From the NCBI RefSeq assembly GCF_040111675.1, contig NZ_CP157794.1, positions 2,191,501 to 2,255,500 of the forward strand: 64,000 bases of DNA. The letters run 5' to 3'. The notes beneath the pieces are model-generated. The model did no database searches and had not been told where the DNA came from. It was given only the letters and a program-made list of their open reading frames with translations. Both the position numbers and the translations under genes were made by a program. The DNA comes from Salinarimonas sp. GTDB lineage: Bacteria; Pseudomonadota; Alphaproteobacteria; Rhizobiales; Beijerinckiaceae. This document shows, in pieces, positions 24,226-32,560 of the stretch. How positions within the stretch are numbered: position 1 is the first letter of the stretch; every line of letters begins with the position of its first letter.

Positions 24226-25533
24226 TCAGGGCAGCGCCTCGAGCGCGCGGGCGAAGAAGTCGTCGTCGCCGAAATTGCCGGATTTCAGCGCGAGCGCCAG
24301 CGCCCCGGCCGGGGCGCCGAGCGCGAGGGTCGCCGGCACGCCGGGCGCGATCTCGCGGCCGATGCGCAGGGCCTTGACCTGGAGCGCGTCGACGACGGCG
24401 CCCGACGTCTCGCCGCCGGCGACGACGAGCCGACGCAGGCCGTAGGCGACGAGATGCTCGGCGATGCGCGCGAGGAGCCCCTCGAGCGCCGCGCCCGCCT
24501 GCGCCGCGCCGTAGCGCGCCTGAACGGCGGCGACGGCGTCCGGATCGGCGCTCGTCGCGATGGCGACGGGGCCCGCCGGCAGCTTCTCGCGCGCGAAGGC
24601 GAGGGCGTCGGCGAGGGCGCCCTCCGGATCCGCCACCGCAGCGGCGGCGTCGATGCGCTGGACCGGCATGATCTTTTCCGCCGCCGCCAGCTGCGCCCGG
24701 GTCGCGGCCGCGCAGCTTCCGGCGAGCACGACGGCCGGTCCGCCGACGGCCGGCAGCGGCGCCGGCGCGCTCTCGCTCGCGAGGCCGGCGGCGATCAGCG
24801 CCCGGGCGAGTCCGTGGCCGAGGCCGGAGGCCCCGGTCGAGACCGGCTGGCGCAAGGCGGCCTGGCCGAGAGGGATCAGGTCCTCGTCCGCCACCGCGTC
24901 GACGATCGCCGCGCCCGCGCCCTCGGCCGCGAGCGCGTCCAGCCGCGCCGCGATCGCGTCCGCGCCGGCGCGCACCGTGGCGAGCGGCACGAGGCCGACC
25001 GGCGCCGCGCTCTGCCGGGCGAGGACGCGCACGAGATCGGCGTCGCGCATGGGGTTCAGCGGGTGGTCCTTGAGCGGGCTCTCGGACAGGAGCCGGTCGC
25101 CGACGAAGAGGTGACCCTGGTAGACCGTGCGGCCCGTGCCCGGAAAGGCCGGCGTCACCGCCGCGACGCCGGCGCTCGATTCGGCGCGGAGCGCGTCGGT
25201 CACCGGCCCGATGTTTCCGGCGTCCGTGGAATCGAAGGTGGAGCAGATCTTGTAGAGCACGTGCCGGGCGCCGGCCGCCTTCAGGGCGGCGTAGGCGTCC
25301 TTCGCGCGCGCCACCGCGTCGGCGGCCGGAATCGAGCGGATCTTGAGCGCGACCACGACGGCGTCCGTCGCCGGCAGCGCCAAGGCGGGGTCGGGCGCGC
25401 CGATCGTCTGCACGACGGAGAGGCCGGCCCGCGCCAGCGTGTTCGCGAGATCGGTCGCGCCGGTATAGTCGTCGGCGATGCAGCCGAGCGCGACGGCTCG
25501 CGCCGCCGCGCCGATCTGGTCCGTCGTGCTCAT
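24226..25533 (-). CDS. otnK: Four-carbon acid-sugar kinase (OtnK/DUF1537 family)
   Basis: This 435-residue kinase has the DUF1537 architecture: an N-terminal sugar-acid-binding domain with DDYTGATDLA at 21-30 and KICSTFDST, and a C-terminal nucleotide-binding domain with VVAGGETSGAV. Characterised members phosphorylate 3-oxo-tetronate, D-threonate or D-erythronate. The family's usual partners (OtnC aldolase/decarboxylase, OtnI isomerase, PdxA2) are not in the window. GGGGAG precedes the ATG. It is first in the operon; 25534-25671 would hold the promoter. Confidence 0.85.
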   Translation of the reverse strand: MSTTDQIGAAARAVALGCIADDYTGATDLANTLARAGLSVVQTIGAPDPALALPATDAVVVALKIRSIPAADAVARAKDAYAALKAAGARHVLYKICSTFDSTDAGNIGPVTDALRAESSAGVAAVTPAFPGTGRTVYQGHLFVGDRLLSESPLKDHPLNPMRDADLVRVLARQSAAPVGLVPLATVRAGADAIAARLDALAAEGAGAAIVDAVADEDLIPLGQAALRQPVSTGASGLGHGLARALIAAGLASESAPAPLPAVGGPAVVLAGSCAAATRAQLAAAEKIMPVQRIDAAAAVADPEGALADALAFAREKLPAGPVAIATSADPDAVAAVQARYGAAQAGAALEGLLARIAEHLVAYGLRRLVVAGGETSGAVVDALQVKALRIGREIAPGVPATLALGAPAGALALALKSGNFGDDDFFARALEALP

Positions 25534-25671
25534 GCTTCTCCCCGGTGCGCGGACGCGCCCTTCGATGCGCGCCGCAGGTTAGCGGGACGGGAAGCGGGCG
25601 GCAACGGGGCAAAAGTCGAGCCTTTCGGCCCAGACGGATGCGAAATTCCGCCCGAATCGCGGGTTTTGTCG

Positions 25672-26445
25672 CTACTGACGCGCGTACGCCGCGATCATCG
25701 GCCCGAGCGGCAGCCAGCCGTCGGCCCGCTCGAGATGCGGCGCGTAGAGGCTCGGCACGAAGCCGCCGTCGAAGAAGAGCGCGTCGTCCGCGCCGAGCCC
25801 GTCCCGGAACAGCCGGGCGAACTTGTGGAAGGTCACCGGCTCGTCGGCGATGGCGAAATAGACTTCGCCGCCAGGCCCGACGCCCACGCCGTTGCGGCGC
25901 TTGAGCGAATCGGAATCCGCGAGGAAGCGCGGATGCAGCGCGCCCTGGATGACCAGCATCGGTCCGGACTGCGTCGCGAGCTCCGCATCGGGCCGCGCGG
26001 CGAGATAGGCCTCGGTCGTCATCACGCCGGCCCGACCCTCGGCGACGAAGAACACCCCGTTCGGCATCATGTGGAAATTGCCGGGCCCCTCGTTGGTGTT
26101 CGCCTCGTTCAGCGTGACGCCGTCCTCGACGTGAAGGCCGATCGGGTCGAGCTCGGCGTCGAACATGCCGGCGTTCATGGCGAAGACGAGGGGCGCGCCG
26201 TCGATTTCCCGCGGCAGGTTCTCGAAACGGCCGTAGGGCAGCCCGTCCCCGTTCTCCGCGAACAGCGCGAGCCGGTGCGCGTCGAGATCGATCTCGCACA
26301 CGGTGAAGCGCGTGCCCTCGAAGGTGCGCGGCCCGCACGGCGCCAGCGCCGTCTGCGCCGCGGCGGGCGAGGGGGCCGCGAGGATGACGAGGGTCAGCGC
26401 GAGGAGCGCCGGGGAGACGAGCCGACGTGGGGGGAAAGCGATCAT
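25672..26445 (-). CDS. Exported phosphodiester glycosidase-family protein (DUF2233/NAGPA-like)
   Basis: This 257-residue protein has a signal peptide (cleavage AAA|QT near 31). Characteristic DUF2233 motifs are FAMNAGMFD, RRNGVGVG and LFFDGGFVPSLY. Related proteins cleave a sugar from a phosphodiester, as the mammalian uncovering enzyme does, and bacterial ones act on envelope polymers. Target unknown. The ATG at 26443-26445 has GGAGG only 1 nt away, so the start is not ideal but no better one is seen. Confidence 0.8.
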   Translation of the reverse strand: MIAFPPRRLVSPALLALTLVILAAPSPAAAQTALAPCGPRTFEGTRFTVCEIDLDAHRLALFAENGDGLPYGRFENLPREIDGAPLVFAMNAGMFDAELDPIGLHVEDGVTLNEANTNEGPGNFHMMPNGVFFVAEGRAGVMTTEAYLAARPDAELATQSGPMLVIQGALHPRFLADSDSLKRRNGVGVGPGGEVYFAIADEPVTFHKFARLFRDGLGADDALFFDGGFVPSLYAPHLERADGWLPLGPMIAAYARQ

Positions 26446-26483
26446 GCCTCCATTGTATGCCGACCGCGCCGGATGGCTACCGG

Positions 26484-27659
26484 TCACCGCACCAATTCCC
26501 GCATGGCTCCGTCGAGCCCCTCCAGCGTCAGCGGGAACATCCGCCCCTCGATGAGCTTCGACACGAGCCCGATGGAGTGCGTGTAGCCCCAATGCGCCTG
26601 CGGGATCGGGTTCAGCCACACGGCCTTGCCGAAATGGCCGAGAATGCGCTCGAGCCAGACCTGCCCCGGCTCCTCGTTCCAGTGCTCCACGGAGCCGCCG
26701 GGTATCAGGATCTCGTAGGGGCTCATCGAGGCGTCGCCGACGAACACCGCGCGGTAGTCCGGGCCGAAGGTGCGGATCACGTCGAGCGTCGGGATCGTCT
26801 CCGCGTGGCGGCGGCGGTTGTCCTTCCACAGGCCCTCGTAGGGGCAATTGTGGAAGTAGAAATGCTCGAAATGCTTGAACTCCGCCCGCGCCGCAGAGAA
26901 CAGCTCCTCGGCGCGCTCGACGTGCCAGTCCATCGAGCCGCCCACGTCGAGGAAGAGCAGCACCTTCACGGCGTTGCGCCGCTCGGGGCGCATCTTCACG
27001 TCGAGGAAGCCCTGCTTCGCCGTCTCGCGGATCGTGCCGTCGAGATCGAGCTCGTCGGCGGCGCCGGTGCGCGCGAAACGGCGCAGACGGCGCAGCGCGA
27101 CCCGCATGTTGCGCGTCCCGAGCTCGACCGTGTCGTCGAAGTCCTTGAACTCGCGCTTGTCCCAGACCTTCACCGCCCGAAAGTTCCGGTTGCCGTCCTG
27201 CCCGAGGCGGATGCCTTCGGGGTTGTAGCCGTAGGCGCCGTAGGGCGAGGTGCCCGCGGTGCCGATCCACTTGTTCCCGCCCTGGTGGCGGCCCTTCTGC
27301 TCGGCGAGGCGCTGCTTCAGCTCCTCCATCAGCCGGTCCCAGCCCTTGGCCTCGATCTCGGCCTTCTCCTCGGGCGTGAGGTAGCGCTCGGCGATCTTGC
27401 GCAGCCATTCCTCGGGGATCTCGGCGGCCTCGAGCGCCTCGCCCATGGTGCCGAGCCCCTTGAACACGCGCGAGAACACCCGGTCGAACTTGTCGAGGTT
27501 GCGCTCGTCCTTCACCAGCGTGGCGCGGGCGAGATAGTAGAAGTCCTCCACCCGCTTCTCGGCGAGGTCGCGCTCGAGCGCGCCGAGCAGCGTGAGATAT
27601 TCCCGCAGCGACACGGGCACCTTGGCGGCGCGCAATTCGGCGAAGAAGGTCGTGAGCAT
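26484..27659 (-). CDS. VWA-domain protein, CoxE-like
   Basis: This 391-residue cytoplasmic protein has a helical N-terminal half (1 to about 215) and a C-terminal von Willebrand A domain whose metal-ion site starts DVGGSMD (near residue 239). CoxE-like proteins usually work with a MoxR-type AAA ATPase in assembling or activating enzymes. The only MoxR in the window is 14 kb away at 41810-42823. The gene is followed by the glycosidase gene at 38 bp and preceded by glyoxalase I. Confidence 0.82.
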   Translation of the reverse strand: MLTTFFAELRAAKVPVSLREYLTLLGALERDLAEKRVEDFYYLARATLVKDERNLDKFDRVFSRVFKGLGTMGEALEAAEIPEEWLRKIAERYLTPEEKAEIEAKGWDRLMEELKQRLAEQKGRHQGGNKWIGTAGTSPYGAYGYNPEGIRLGQDGNRNFRAVKVWDKREFKDFDDTVELGTRNMRVALRRLRRFARTGAADELDLDGTIRETAKQGFLDVKMRPERRNAVKVLLFLDVGGSMDWHVERAEELFSAARAEFKHFEHFYFHNCPYEGLWKDNRRRHAETIPTLDVIRTFGPDYRAVFVGDASMSPYEILIPGGSVEHWNEEPGQVWLERILGHFGKAVWLNPIPQAHWGYTHSIGLVSKLIEGRMFPLTLEGLDGAMRELVR

Positions 27660-27713
27660 GCCCGCACCTTGCGGCGGGCGCGGGCGGGGCGCAAGGGGCC
27701 GATCGCGCAGGCC

Positions 27714-28109
27714 TCAGCGATAGCGGCCGTGCTTCTGGAGAACCTCGATCTTGTAGCCGTCCGGGTCCTCCACGAAGAAGAAGCGCGCCATCAGGGCGCC
27801 GTCGCGCTCGAACGCGACGATCTTGCGCGGCGAAAGGCCGAGCGCCTCGAAGCGGGCGTGCTCGGCGTCGAGATCGTCCACCGCGAAGGCGACGTGGCCG
27901 TAGCCGTCGCCGAGCTGGTAGGGCTCGGTGCGGCCGTGATTGACGGTCAGCTCGACCTCGAAGTCGGCCTCCGCATTGCGCAGGTAGATCAGCGTGAAGT
28001 CGTCGAAGGGGAAGCGGTCCGCCACCTCGAGCCCGAAGGCCCGGGTGTAGAAGTCGACAGAGCGCGCCTCGTCGAGCACGCGGATCATGGTGTGGATCGC
28101 CTTCGCCAT
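27714..28109 (-). CDS. gloA: Lactoylglutathione lyase (glyoxalase I)
   Basis: This 131-residue enzyme converts the methylglyoxal-glutathione hemithioacetal to S-lactoylglutathione. The four metal ligands expected for GloA are present: H6, E53, H72 and E122. A GGAGC lies upstream of the ATG. It is divergent from the antiporter gene across 135 bp. It is probably a constitutive detoxification enzyme. Confidence 0.92.
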   Translation of the reverse strand: MAKAIHTMIRVLDEARSVDFYTRAFGLEVADRFPFDDFTLIYLRNAEADFEVELTVNHGRTEPYQLGDGYGHVAFAVDDLDAEHARFEALGLSPRKIVAFERDGALMARFFFVEDPDGYKIEVLQKHGRYR

Positions 28110-28244
28110 AGGGTTCGCTCCGTTTCGGTGTCGAGAATCGGCGGCAGGCTAGGGCGATCGGCCGCGAGCGTCCATGCGAACCGACATCGCGCCCCGCGCG
28201 TTCCAGCATCCACGCGCAACCGGCTCGGGAGGCATTCGCGCAGC

Positions 28245-30053
28245 ATGGAAGAGGACGTCGCGCTCGCCGTGGTCGTTCTGGTGGCCGGCGGGGTGGCGGC
28301 GCAATGGATCGCCTTCCGCTTCGCGCTGCCGGCGATCGTCATCCTGTTCGCGGCCGGGCTCGCGGTCGGGCCGGGCATCGGACTGATCGATCCGAGCGAG
28401 GCGCTCGGCGAGAACCTGCACGCCTTCATCGGCCTCGCGGTGGCGCTGATCGTCTTCGAGGGCGGGCTCGCGCTCAATTTCAAGGAGCTGCGCGCGGCCG
28501 GCGAGGGCGTGGTGCGCCTGACCGTCGTGGCGCTGCCGCTGAACTGGCTCCTCGGCGCGCTCGCCGCCGCCTATATCGGCGGCTTCGACTGGGGCACGGC
28601 GATCCTGTTCGGCGCCATCATGGTCGTCACCGGGCCCACCGTGATCCTGCCGTTGCTGCGCCAGGCCCGGCTCGAGCGCCGCTCGGCCTCCTTCCTCAAA
28701 TGGGAGGCGATCCTCAACGATCCCGTCGGCGCGATCCTCGCCGCCGCGGTGCTCGAGCTGCTGATCCTGCTGCGCGTCGGCGACGACGAGGCGCTGGTCG
28801 AGGTCGGCCTGCGCTTCGGCCTCGGGCTGACGCTCGCCGTCGCGCTCGGGGTCGGCGCGGCCTTCCTGGTGCGCCGCCTCTTCGTCGCCGACCTCACGCC
28901 CGAGATCCTCAAGACGCCGATGCTGCTCGCGCTGGCGCTGAGCGTCTACGCGCTCGCCAACCTCGCGATCAGCGAGGCGGGGCTCGTCGCCGCCACCGTC
29001 TTCGGCATCACGCTCGCCAACATCGAGGTCCCCGGCCTCTCCGAGCTCAAGCGCTTCAAGGAGGGCCTCGTCGTCCTCATCGTCTCGACGCTGTTCATCG
29101 TGCTGGTCGCCGATCTCGACCCGGCGATCTTCGCCGCCCTGTCCTGGCCCATCGCGGCGCTGACGCTCGCCATGCTCCTGCTGGTGCGCCCCCTCGCCAT
29201 CGCGCTCGCCACCATCGGCAGCGATCTCGACTGGCGCGAGCGGGTCCTCACCGGCGCGATCGCCCCGCGCGGCATCGTCGCCGCCGCGGTCGCCGGCCTC
29301 GCCGGGCATCGGCTCGCCGAGGGCGGGGAGGGCTCGGCGGCGCTCATCGAGCCGGTCGTCTTCGCTGTGATCGCGACCACCGTCGTCATCCACGGCTTCG
29401 CCCTGCGCCCGCTCGCGCGGACGCTCGGCCTCTCCGCGGGCGAGGAGCCGGCGGTCGCCATCATCGGCGCCTCGCCCTGGGCGGTGGACCTCTCGCAGGC
29501 GTTGAAGCAGACGGGCGTCAAGGTCGTGCTCATCGACACCTATGCGAGCGCGACCCGCCGCGCGCGGGCGGCCGGCGTCGCGGCGATCCAGACGCAGATT
29601 CTCTCGGAGGAGGCCGAGGAGCGGCTCTCCGAGAGCCCGCTCGACTACGCCCTCGTCGCCACGAAGGACGACGTCTACAACGCCCTCGTCTGTGCCCGGC
29701 TCGGTCCCGAGCTCGGCCGCGAGCGCGTGTTCCAGCTTCCCGCCGCCGGCGATCTCGACCTCGAGGAGGAGCTCGACCGGGACTGGCGCGGCAAGCTGTT
29801 CGGGCGCATGCCGTTCGCGGAGTACGAGCGCCGCCACGCCGAGGGCTGGCGCTTCGCGCCGGTCCCCGCCGACGAGGCGCTCGCCGACCATGAGGACGGG
29901 GCGGGGCTCGTCTTCCTGCGCGAGGGCCGCGTCGTCTTCGAGAGCCGGGAGGAAATCGACCATTCGGGGCTCGAGCGCGGCACGGCGATCGCGCTGCTCC
30001 CGGCCGACCAGGTCCGCGCCCGCGGCGTGCGGAACGCCGACGAGAAGAGCTAG
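28245..30053 (+). CDS. Cation/proton antiporter (CPA1-type) with C-terminal nucleotide-binding-like domain
   Basis: This 602-residue membrane protein has about 12 hydrophobic segments (1-395) with the core signature FLKWEAILNDPVGAI carrying the conserved ND pair. A cytoplasmic tail follows: a Rossmann-like VAIIGASPWAVDLSQALK (about 405-422) resembling TrkA-N/KTN domains, and a small beta-rich end. It exchanges Na+ or K+ for protons. GGGAGG is 12 nt before the ATG, rather far. The tail suggests regulation by nucleotides. Confidence 0.88.
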   Translation: MEEDVALAVVVLVAGGVAAQWIAFRFALPAIVILFAAGLAVGPGIGLIDPSEALGENLHAFIGLAVALIVFEGGLALNFKELRAAGEGVVRLTVVALPLNWLLGALAAAYIGGFDWGTAILFGAIMVVTGPTVILPLLRQARLERRSASFLKWEAILNDPVGAILAAAVLELLILLRVGDDEALVEVGLRFGLGLTLAVALGVGAAFLVRRLFVADLTPEILKTPMLLALALSVYALANLAISEAGLVAATVFGITLANIEVPGLSELKRFKEGLVVLIVSTLFIVLVADLDPAIFAALSWPIAALTLAMLLLVRPLAIALATIGSDLDWRERVLTGAIAPRGIVAAAVAGLAGHRLAEGGEGSAALIEPVVFAVIATTVVIHGFALRPLARTLGLSAGEEPAVAIIGASPWAVDLSQALKQTGVKVVLIDTYASATRRARAAGVAAIQTQILSEEAEERLSESPLDYALVATKDDVYNALVCARLGPELGRERVFQLPAAGDLDLEEELDRDWRGKLFGRMPFAEYERRHAEGWRFAPVPADEALADHEDGAGLVFLREGRVVFESREEIDHSGLERGTAIALLPADQVRARGVRNADEKS

Positions 30054-30100
30054 AGCATCATCCCACCAAGTGGAATCCGGTTGGTGGACGAGATGATGCT
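30054..30100. terminator. Long two-part palindrome between convergent genes (bidirectional terminator)
   Basis: AGCATCATC (30054-30062) with CCACCAA (30063-30069) pairs with TTGGTGG (30081-30087) and GATGATGCT (30092-30100), around loop GTGGAATCCGG. It begins directly after the antiporter stop codon and ends 3 bp before the stop codon of ung. It strongly recalls an intergenic palindrome common in Rhizobiales genomes (arms AGCATGATC, loop AGTGGAAACCGG), from memory. Confidence 0.75.
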
Positions 30101-30103
30101 CCT

Positions 30104-30817
30104 CTAGACGCTCCAGTCGATCCCGCCGAGCCCGTGGCCTTCCAGCCAGGCGTTCGCCTTGGCGAAATGGCCGCAGCCGAGGAAGTCCCGGTGGCGGTTG
30201 AGCGGCGAGGGGTGTCCGGCCTCGAGCACGAGGTGCTTGTCGCGGTCGACGAGGCTCGCCCGGGCGCGCGCCTTCTCGCCCCAGAGCAGGAAGACCACGT
30301 GCGGGCGCGTTGCCGAGACCGCGGCCACCGCGTCGTCGACGAGCCGCGCCCAGCCGAGCTTGAGATGCGCGCCGGCTTTTCCCGCCTCGGCGGTCAGCGC
30401 GGTGTTGAGGAGGAGCACGCCCTGGCGCGCCCAGCCCGAGAGATCGCCGCGCCCCGGCGCGACCCGCGCGCCGTTCTGGGCGCACTCGGCGAGGATGGTC
30501 TTGAGCGACGGGGGAAGGCGGCGCGCCCCGACATAGGAGAAGGCGAGCCCGTGGGCGTCCCCAACGGTGGGGTAGGGGTCCTGTCCGAGCACGACGACCC
30601 GCACCCGCTCGAGCGGGGTCAGCGTCAGCGCCGCGAAGACCTGCTCCGGCGGCGGCACGAGGCGCGCGCCCTCGGCGAGCCGCGCGTCGACGGCCTGCGC
30701 CACGCGCTCCGCCCCGCCGTCGCGGAAGAAGGGCAGGGTGGTCCAGCCCGAATTGTGGGCTGCGCTTTCATGGCGCCCGCGGAAGTCCGCGAGCGCCCCT
30801 GTCATCGGTCCCGTCAT
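30104..30817 (-). CDS. ung: Uracil-DNA glycosylase, family 1
   Basis: This 237-residue enzyme removes uracil from DNA. The catalytic motif GQDPY places D80, and HPSPLNRH places H202 in the DNA-intercalation loop. The residue after GQDPY is proline rather than the usual histidine. LLLNTALT and FLLWG are conserved. The start may be the ATG at 30817 or at 30805. It lies 10 bp after the 5'-nucleotidase-like gene and is probably co-transcribed, linking base excision and nucleotide metabolism. Confidence 0.92.
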   Translation of the reverse strand: MTGPMTGALADFRGRHESAAHNSGWTTLPFFRDGGAERVAQAVDARLAEGARLVPPPEQVFAALTLTPLERVRVVVLGQDPYPTVGDAHGLAFSYVGARRLPPSLKTILAECAQNGARVAPGRGDLSGWARQGVLLLNTALTAEAGKAGAHLKLGWARLVDDAVAAVSATRPHVVFLLWGEKARARASLVDRDKHLVLEAGHPSPLNRHRDFLGCGHFAKANAWLEGHGLGGIDWSV

Positions 30818-30827
30818 CGGGCGGGCG

Positions 30828-32348
30828 TCACTGCCGGACGACGATCCGGTCGCCGATCACGTCGGTGCCGATGCCGCCGTTCGCCACGATGTAGTCGATC
30901 ACCTGGCTCGCCATCAGCTGGGCGGCCGCGGCGTCGACCAGCGTCTCGCCGTTGCCGAGCATGCCGTAGCCGTCGCCGCCGCGCAGCAGGAAATCGTTCG
31001 TGGCGACGCGGTAGGTCGCGAGCGGATCGAGCGGCGCGTCGCCGACCGTGGCGGCGACGACGCGCGCGCCCGCCGGCTGCGTGATGTCGAGCACGACCGT
31101 CATCCCCGAGATCTGCGGGAAGGCGCCGGAGGCCTCCGGCAGGCGGGAATAGCCGTACTCGAGCGCTGCGAGCAGGTCGGCGCCCGAGAGCGTCACGAGG
31201 ACGGTTCCGTTGCCGAAGGGCAGCTCGGAGAACACGTCGCGGCGGGTGAGCGTCGTGCCGGCGTCGTAGGTCCGGTCGGCGCGGATGCCCCCGCCGTTGG
31301 TCAGCGCGACGTCGGCGCCGGTGGCGGTGCGCATGGCGTCGGTGATCACGTTGCCGATCGTGGTCTCCATCGAGCGCACGCTGGCGCGGCGGGAATCGAG
31401 CGGCACCTGCGTCGCGCCGATCTCGACGTCCAGCGCCTCGGACAGCTCGGCCTCGTAGCCGGCGACGAGGCCGGCGATCTCGGCGTTCGGCTCGACGGTC
31501 GCCGTGTCGACGATCTCGAAGCGCGGGCGCCAGGAGACGTCGCGCTCGTCACCATCCACCTCGACGGTGACGTCGAGATGCGTGACGACGACGTAATCGG
31601 CCTGGGAGGAGCTCTCCACCATCGCCGTGCGCCCGTTGTAGACGACGCGCAGGTCGTGATCGTGGCCCGTGAGGACGACGTCCGCGACGCGCCCGTCGTA
31701 CATCGCGAAGTCGACGTCGCGTCCGGAATGCGCCACCGCGACGACGATGTCGGCGCCGGCATCGCGCAGGGCGGCGGCCTGCGCGGCGGCCGTCCCGAGC
31801 TCGTCGGCGAACAGGAGATCGCCCGGGCTCGAGACCTGGACGGTCGTGGCGGTGACGAGGCCGAGGAAGCCGACCGTGACGCCCTCGACCTCGACGAGAC
31901 GCGTGTCCTCGTGGCCCGGCAGCGGCTGGCCGTCGGCCCCGCGCAGGTTGGCGGCGAGGATCGGGAAGGTCGCCTCGGCGGCGCGCTCGAGATAGACCTC
32001 TGGCCCGAAGTCGAACTCGTGGTTCCCGGGCACGAAGACCGCAGGCTCCAGCTCGTTGAACAGCGCGATCATGTGCGCGCCGGCGTCGAAGCCGCAGAGC
32101 AGGCAGGGCGAGATCGTGTCGCCGGCATGGATCAGGAAGGTGTTGGGGTTCTCCGCCCGCTCGCCTTCGAGCACCGCCGCGAGCCGGGCGACGCCGCCGC
32201 GGCCGTCGCGGCTCTCGCCCATGCGGTCGATGTCGTTGACCGAGACGAAGCTGATCGTGACGTTGGTCTCTTCCTGGGCCGTCGCGGCGCCGAACGTGGC
32301 GAGGACCGCGGCGCCGGCGAGGAGGCCGCGCATGGTAGCTTTGAACAT
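30828..32348 (-). CDS. Exported 5'-nucleotidase / metallophosphatase family protein
   Basis: This 506-residue periplasmic enzyme has a signal peptide (ATA|QE near 24), an N-terminal calcineurin-like domain (HAGDTISP, GNHEFDFG, AHSGRD, TGHDHD) and a C-terminal nucleotide-binding domain (NGGGIRAD, LPFGNG). It should dephosphorylate extracellular nucleotides. The first metal motif reads NDIDRM (D39, D41) where many relatives have N-D-x-H. AGGGG is about 11 nt before the ATG at 32346-32348; an earlier in-frame start would spoil the signal peptide. It is divergent from hemH. Confidence 0.87.
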   Translation of the reverse strand: MFKATMRGLLAGAAVLATFGAATAQEETNVTISFVSVNDIDRMGESRDGRGGVARLAAVLEGERAENPNTFLIHAGDTISPCLLCGFDAGAHMIALFNELEPAVFVPGNHEFDFGPEVYLERAAEATFPILAANLRGADGQPLPGHEDTRLVEVEGVTVGFLGLVTATTVQVSSPGDLLFADELGTAAAQAAALRDAGADIVVAVAHSGRDVDFAMYDGRVADVVLTGHDHDLRVVYNGRTAMVESSSQADYVVVTHLDVTVEVDGDERDVSWRPRFEIVDTATVEPNAEIAGLVAGYEAELSEALDVEIGATQVPLDSRRASVRSMETTIGNVITDAMRTATGADVALTNGGGIRADRTYDAGTTLTRRDVFSELPFGNGTVLVTLSGADLLAALEYGYSRLPEASGAFPQISGMTVVLDITQPAGARVVAATVGDAPLDPLATYRVATNDFLLRGGDGYGMLGNGETLVDAAAAQLMASQVIDYIVANGGIGTDVIGDRIVVRQ

Positions 32349-32560
32349 GTCGGATTGCCCCTGTGAAAGCAGCACGGGCGCGACAATAGCGCCCGATGGA
32401 CGCTTTGTCTTGTCGCGCAGCCATCTCCTTTCCTAAAATGTGCGTATGCGTTGGAGATGCGCCGCCGGGTCTCTATGTAGGGGGCTCGACGGGCGCGGCG
32501 TGCGCGCGTGCCTGTCGTCGCGCCGGCGCCGACCAGAAGTGATCCGAGGATCCCCGCTCG

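Noticed and set aside
30104..30817. Defective uracil-DNA glycosylase because GQDPYH reads GQDPYP
   Set aside because: The catalytic Asp and the C-terminal His motif are intact, and I recall proline at this place in other alphaproteobacterial Ung proteins.
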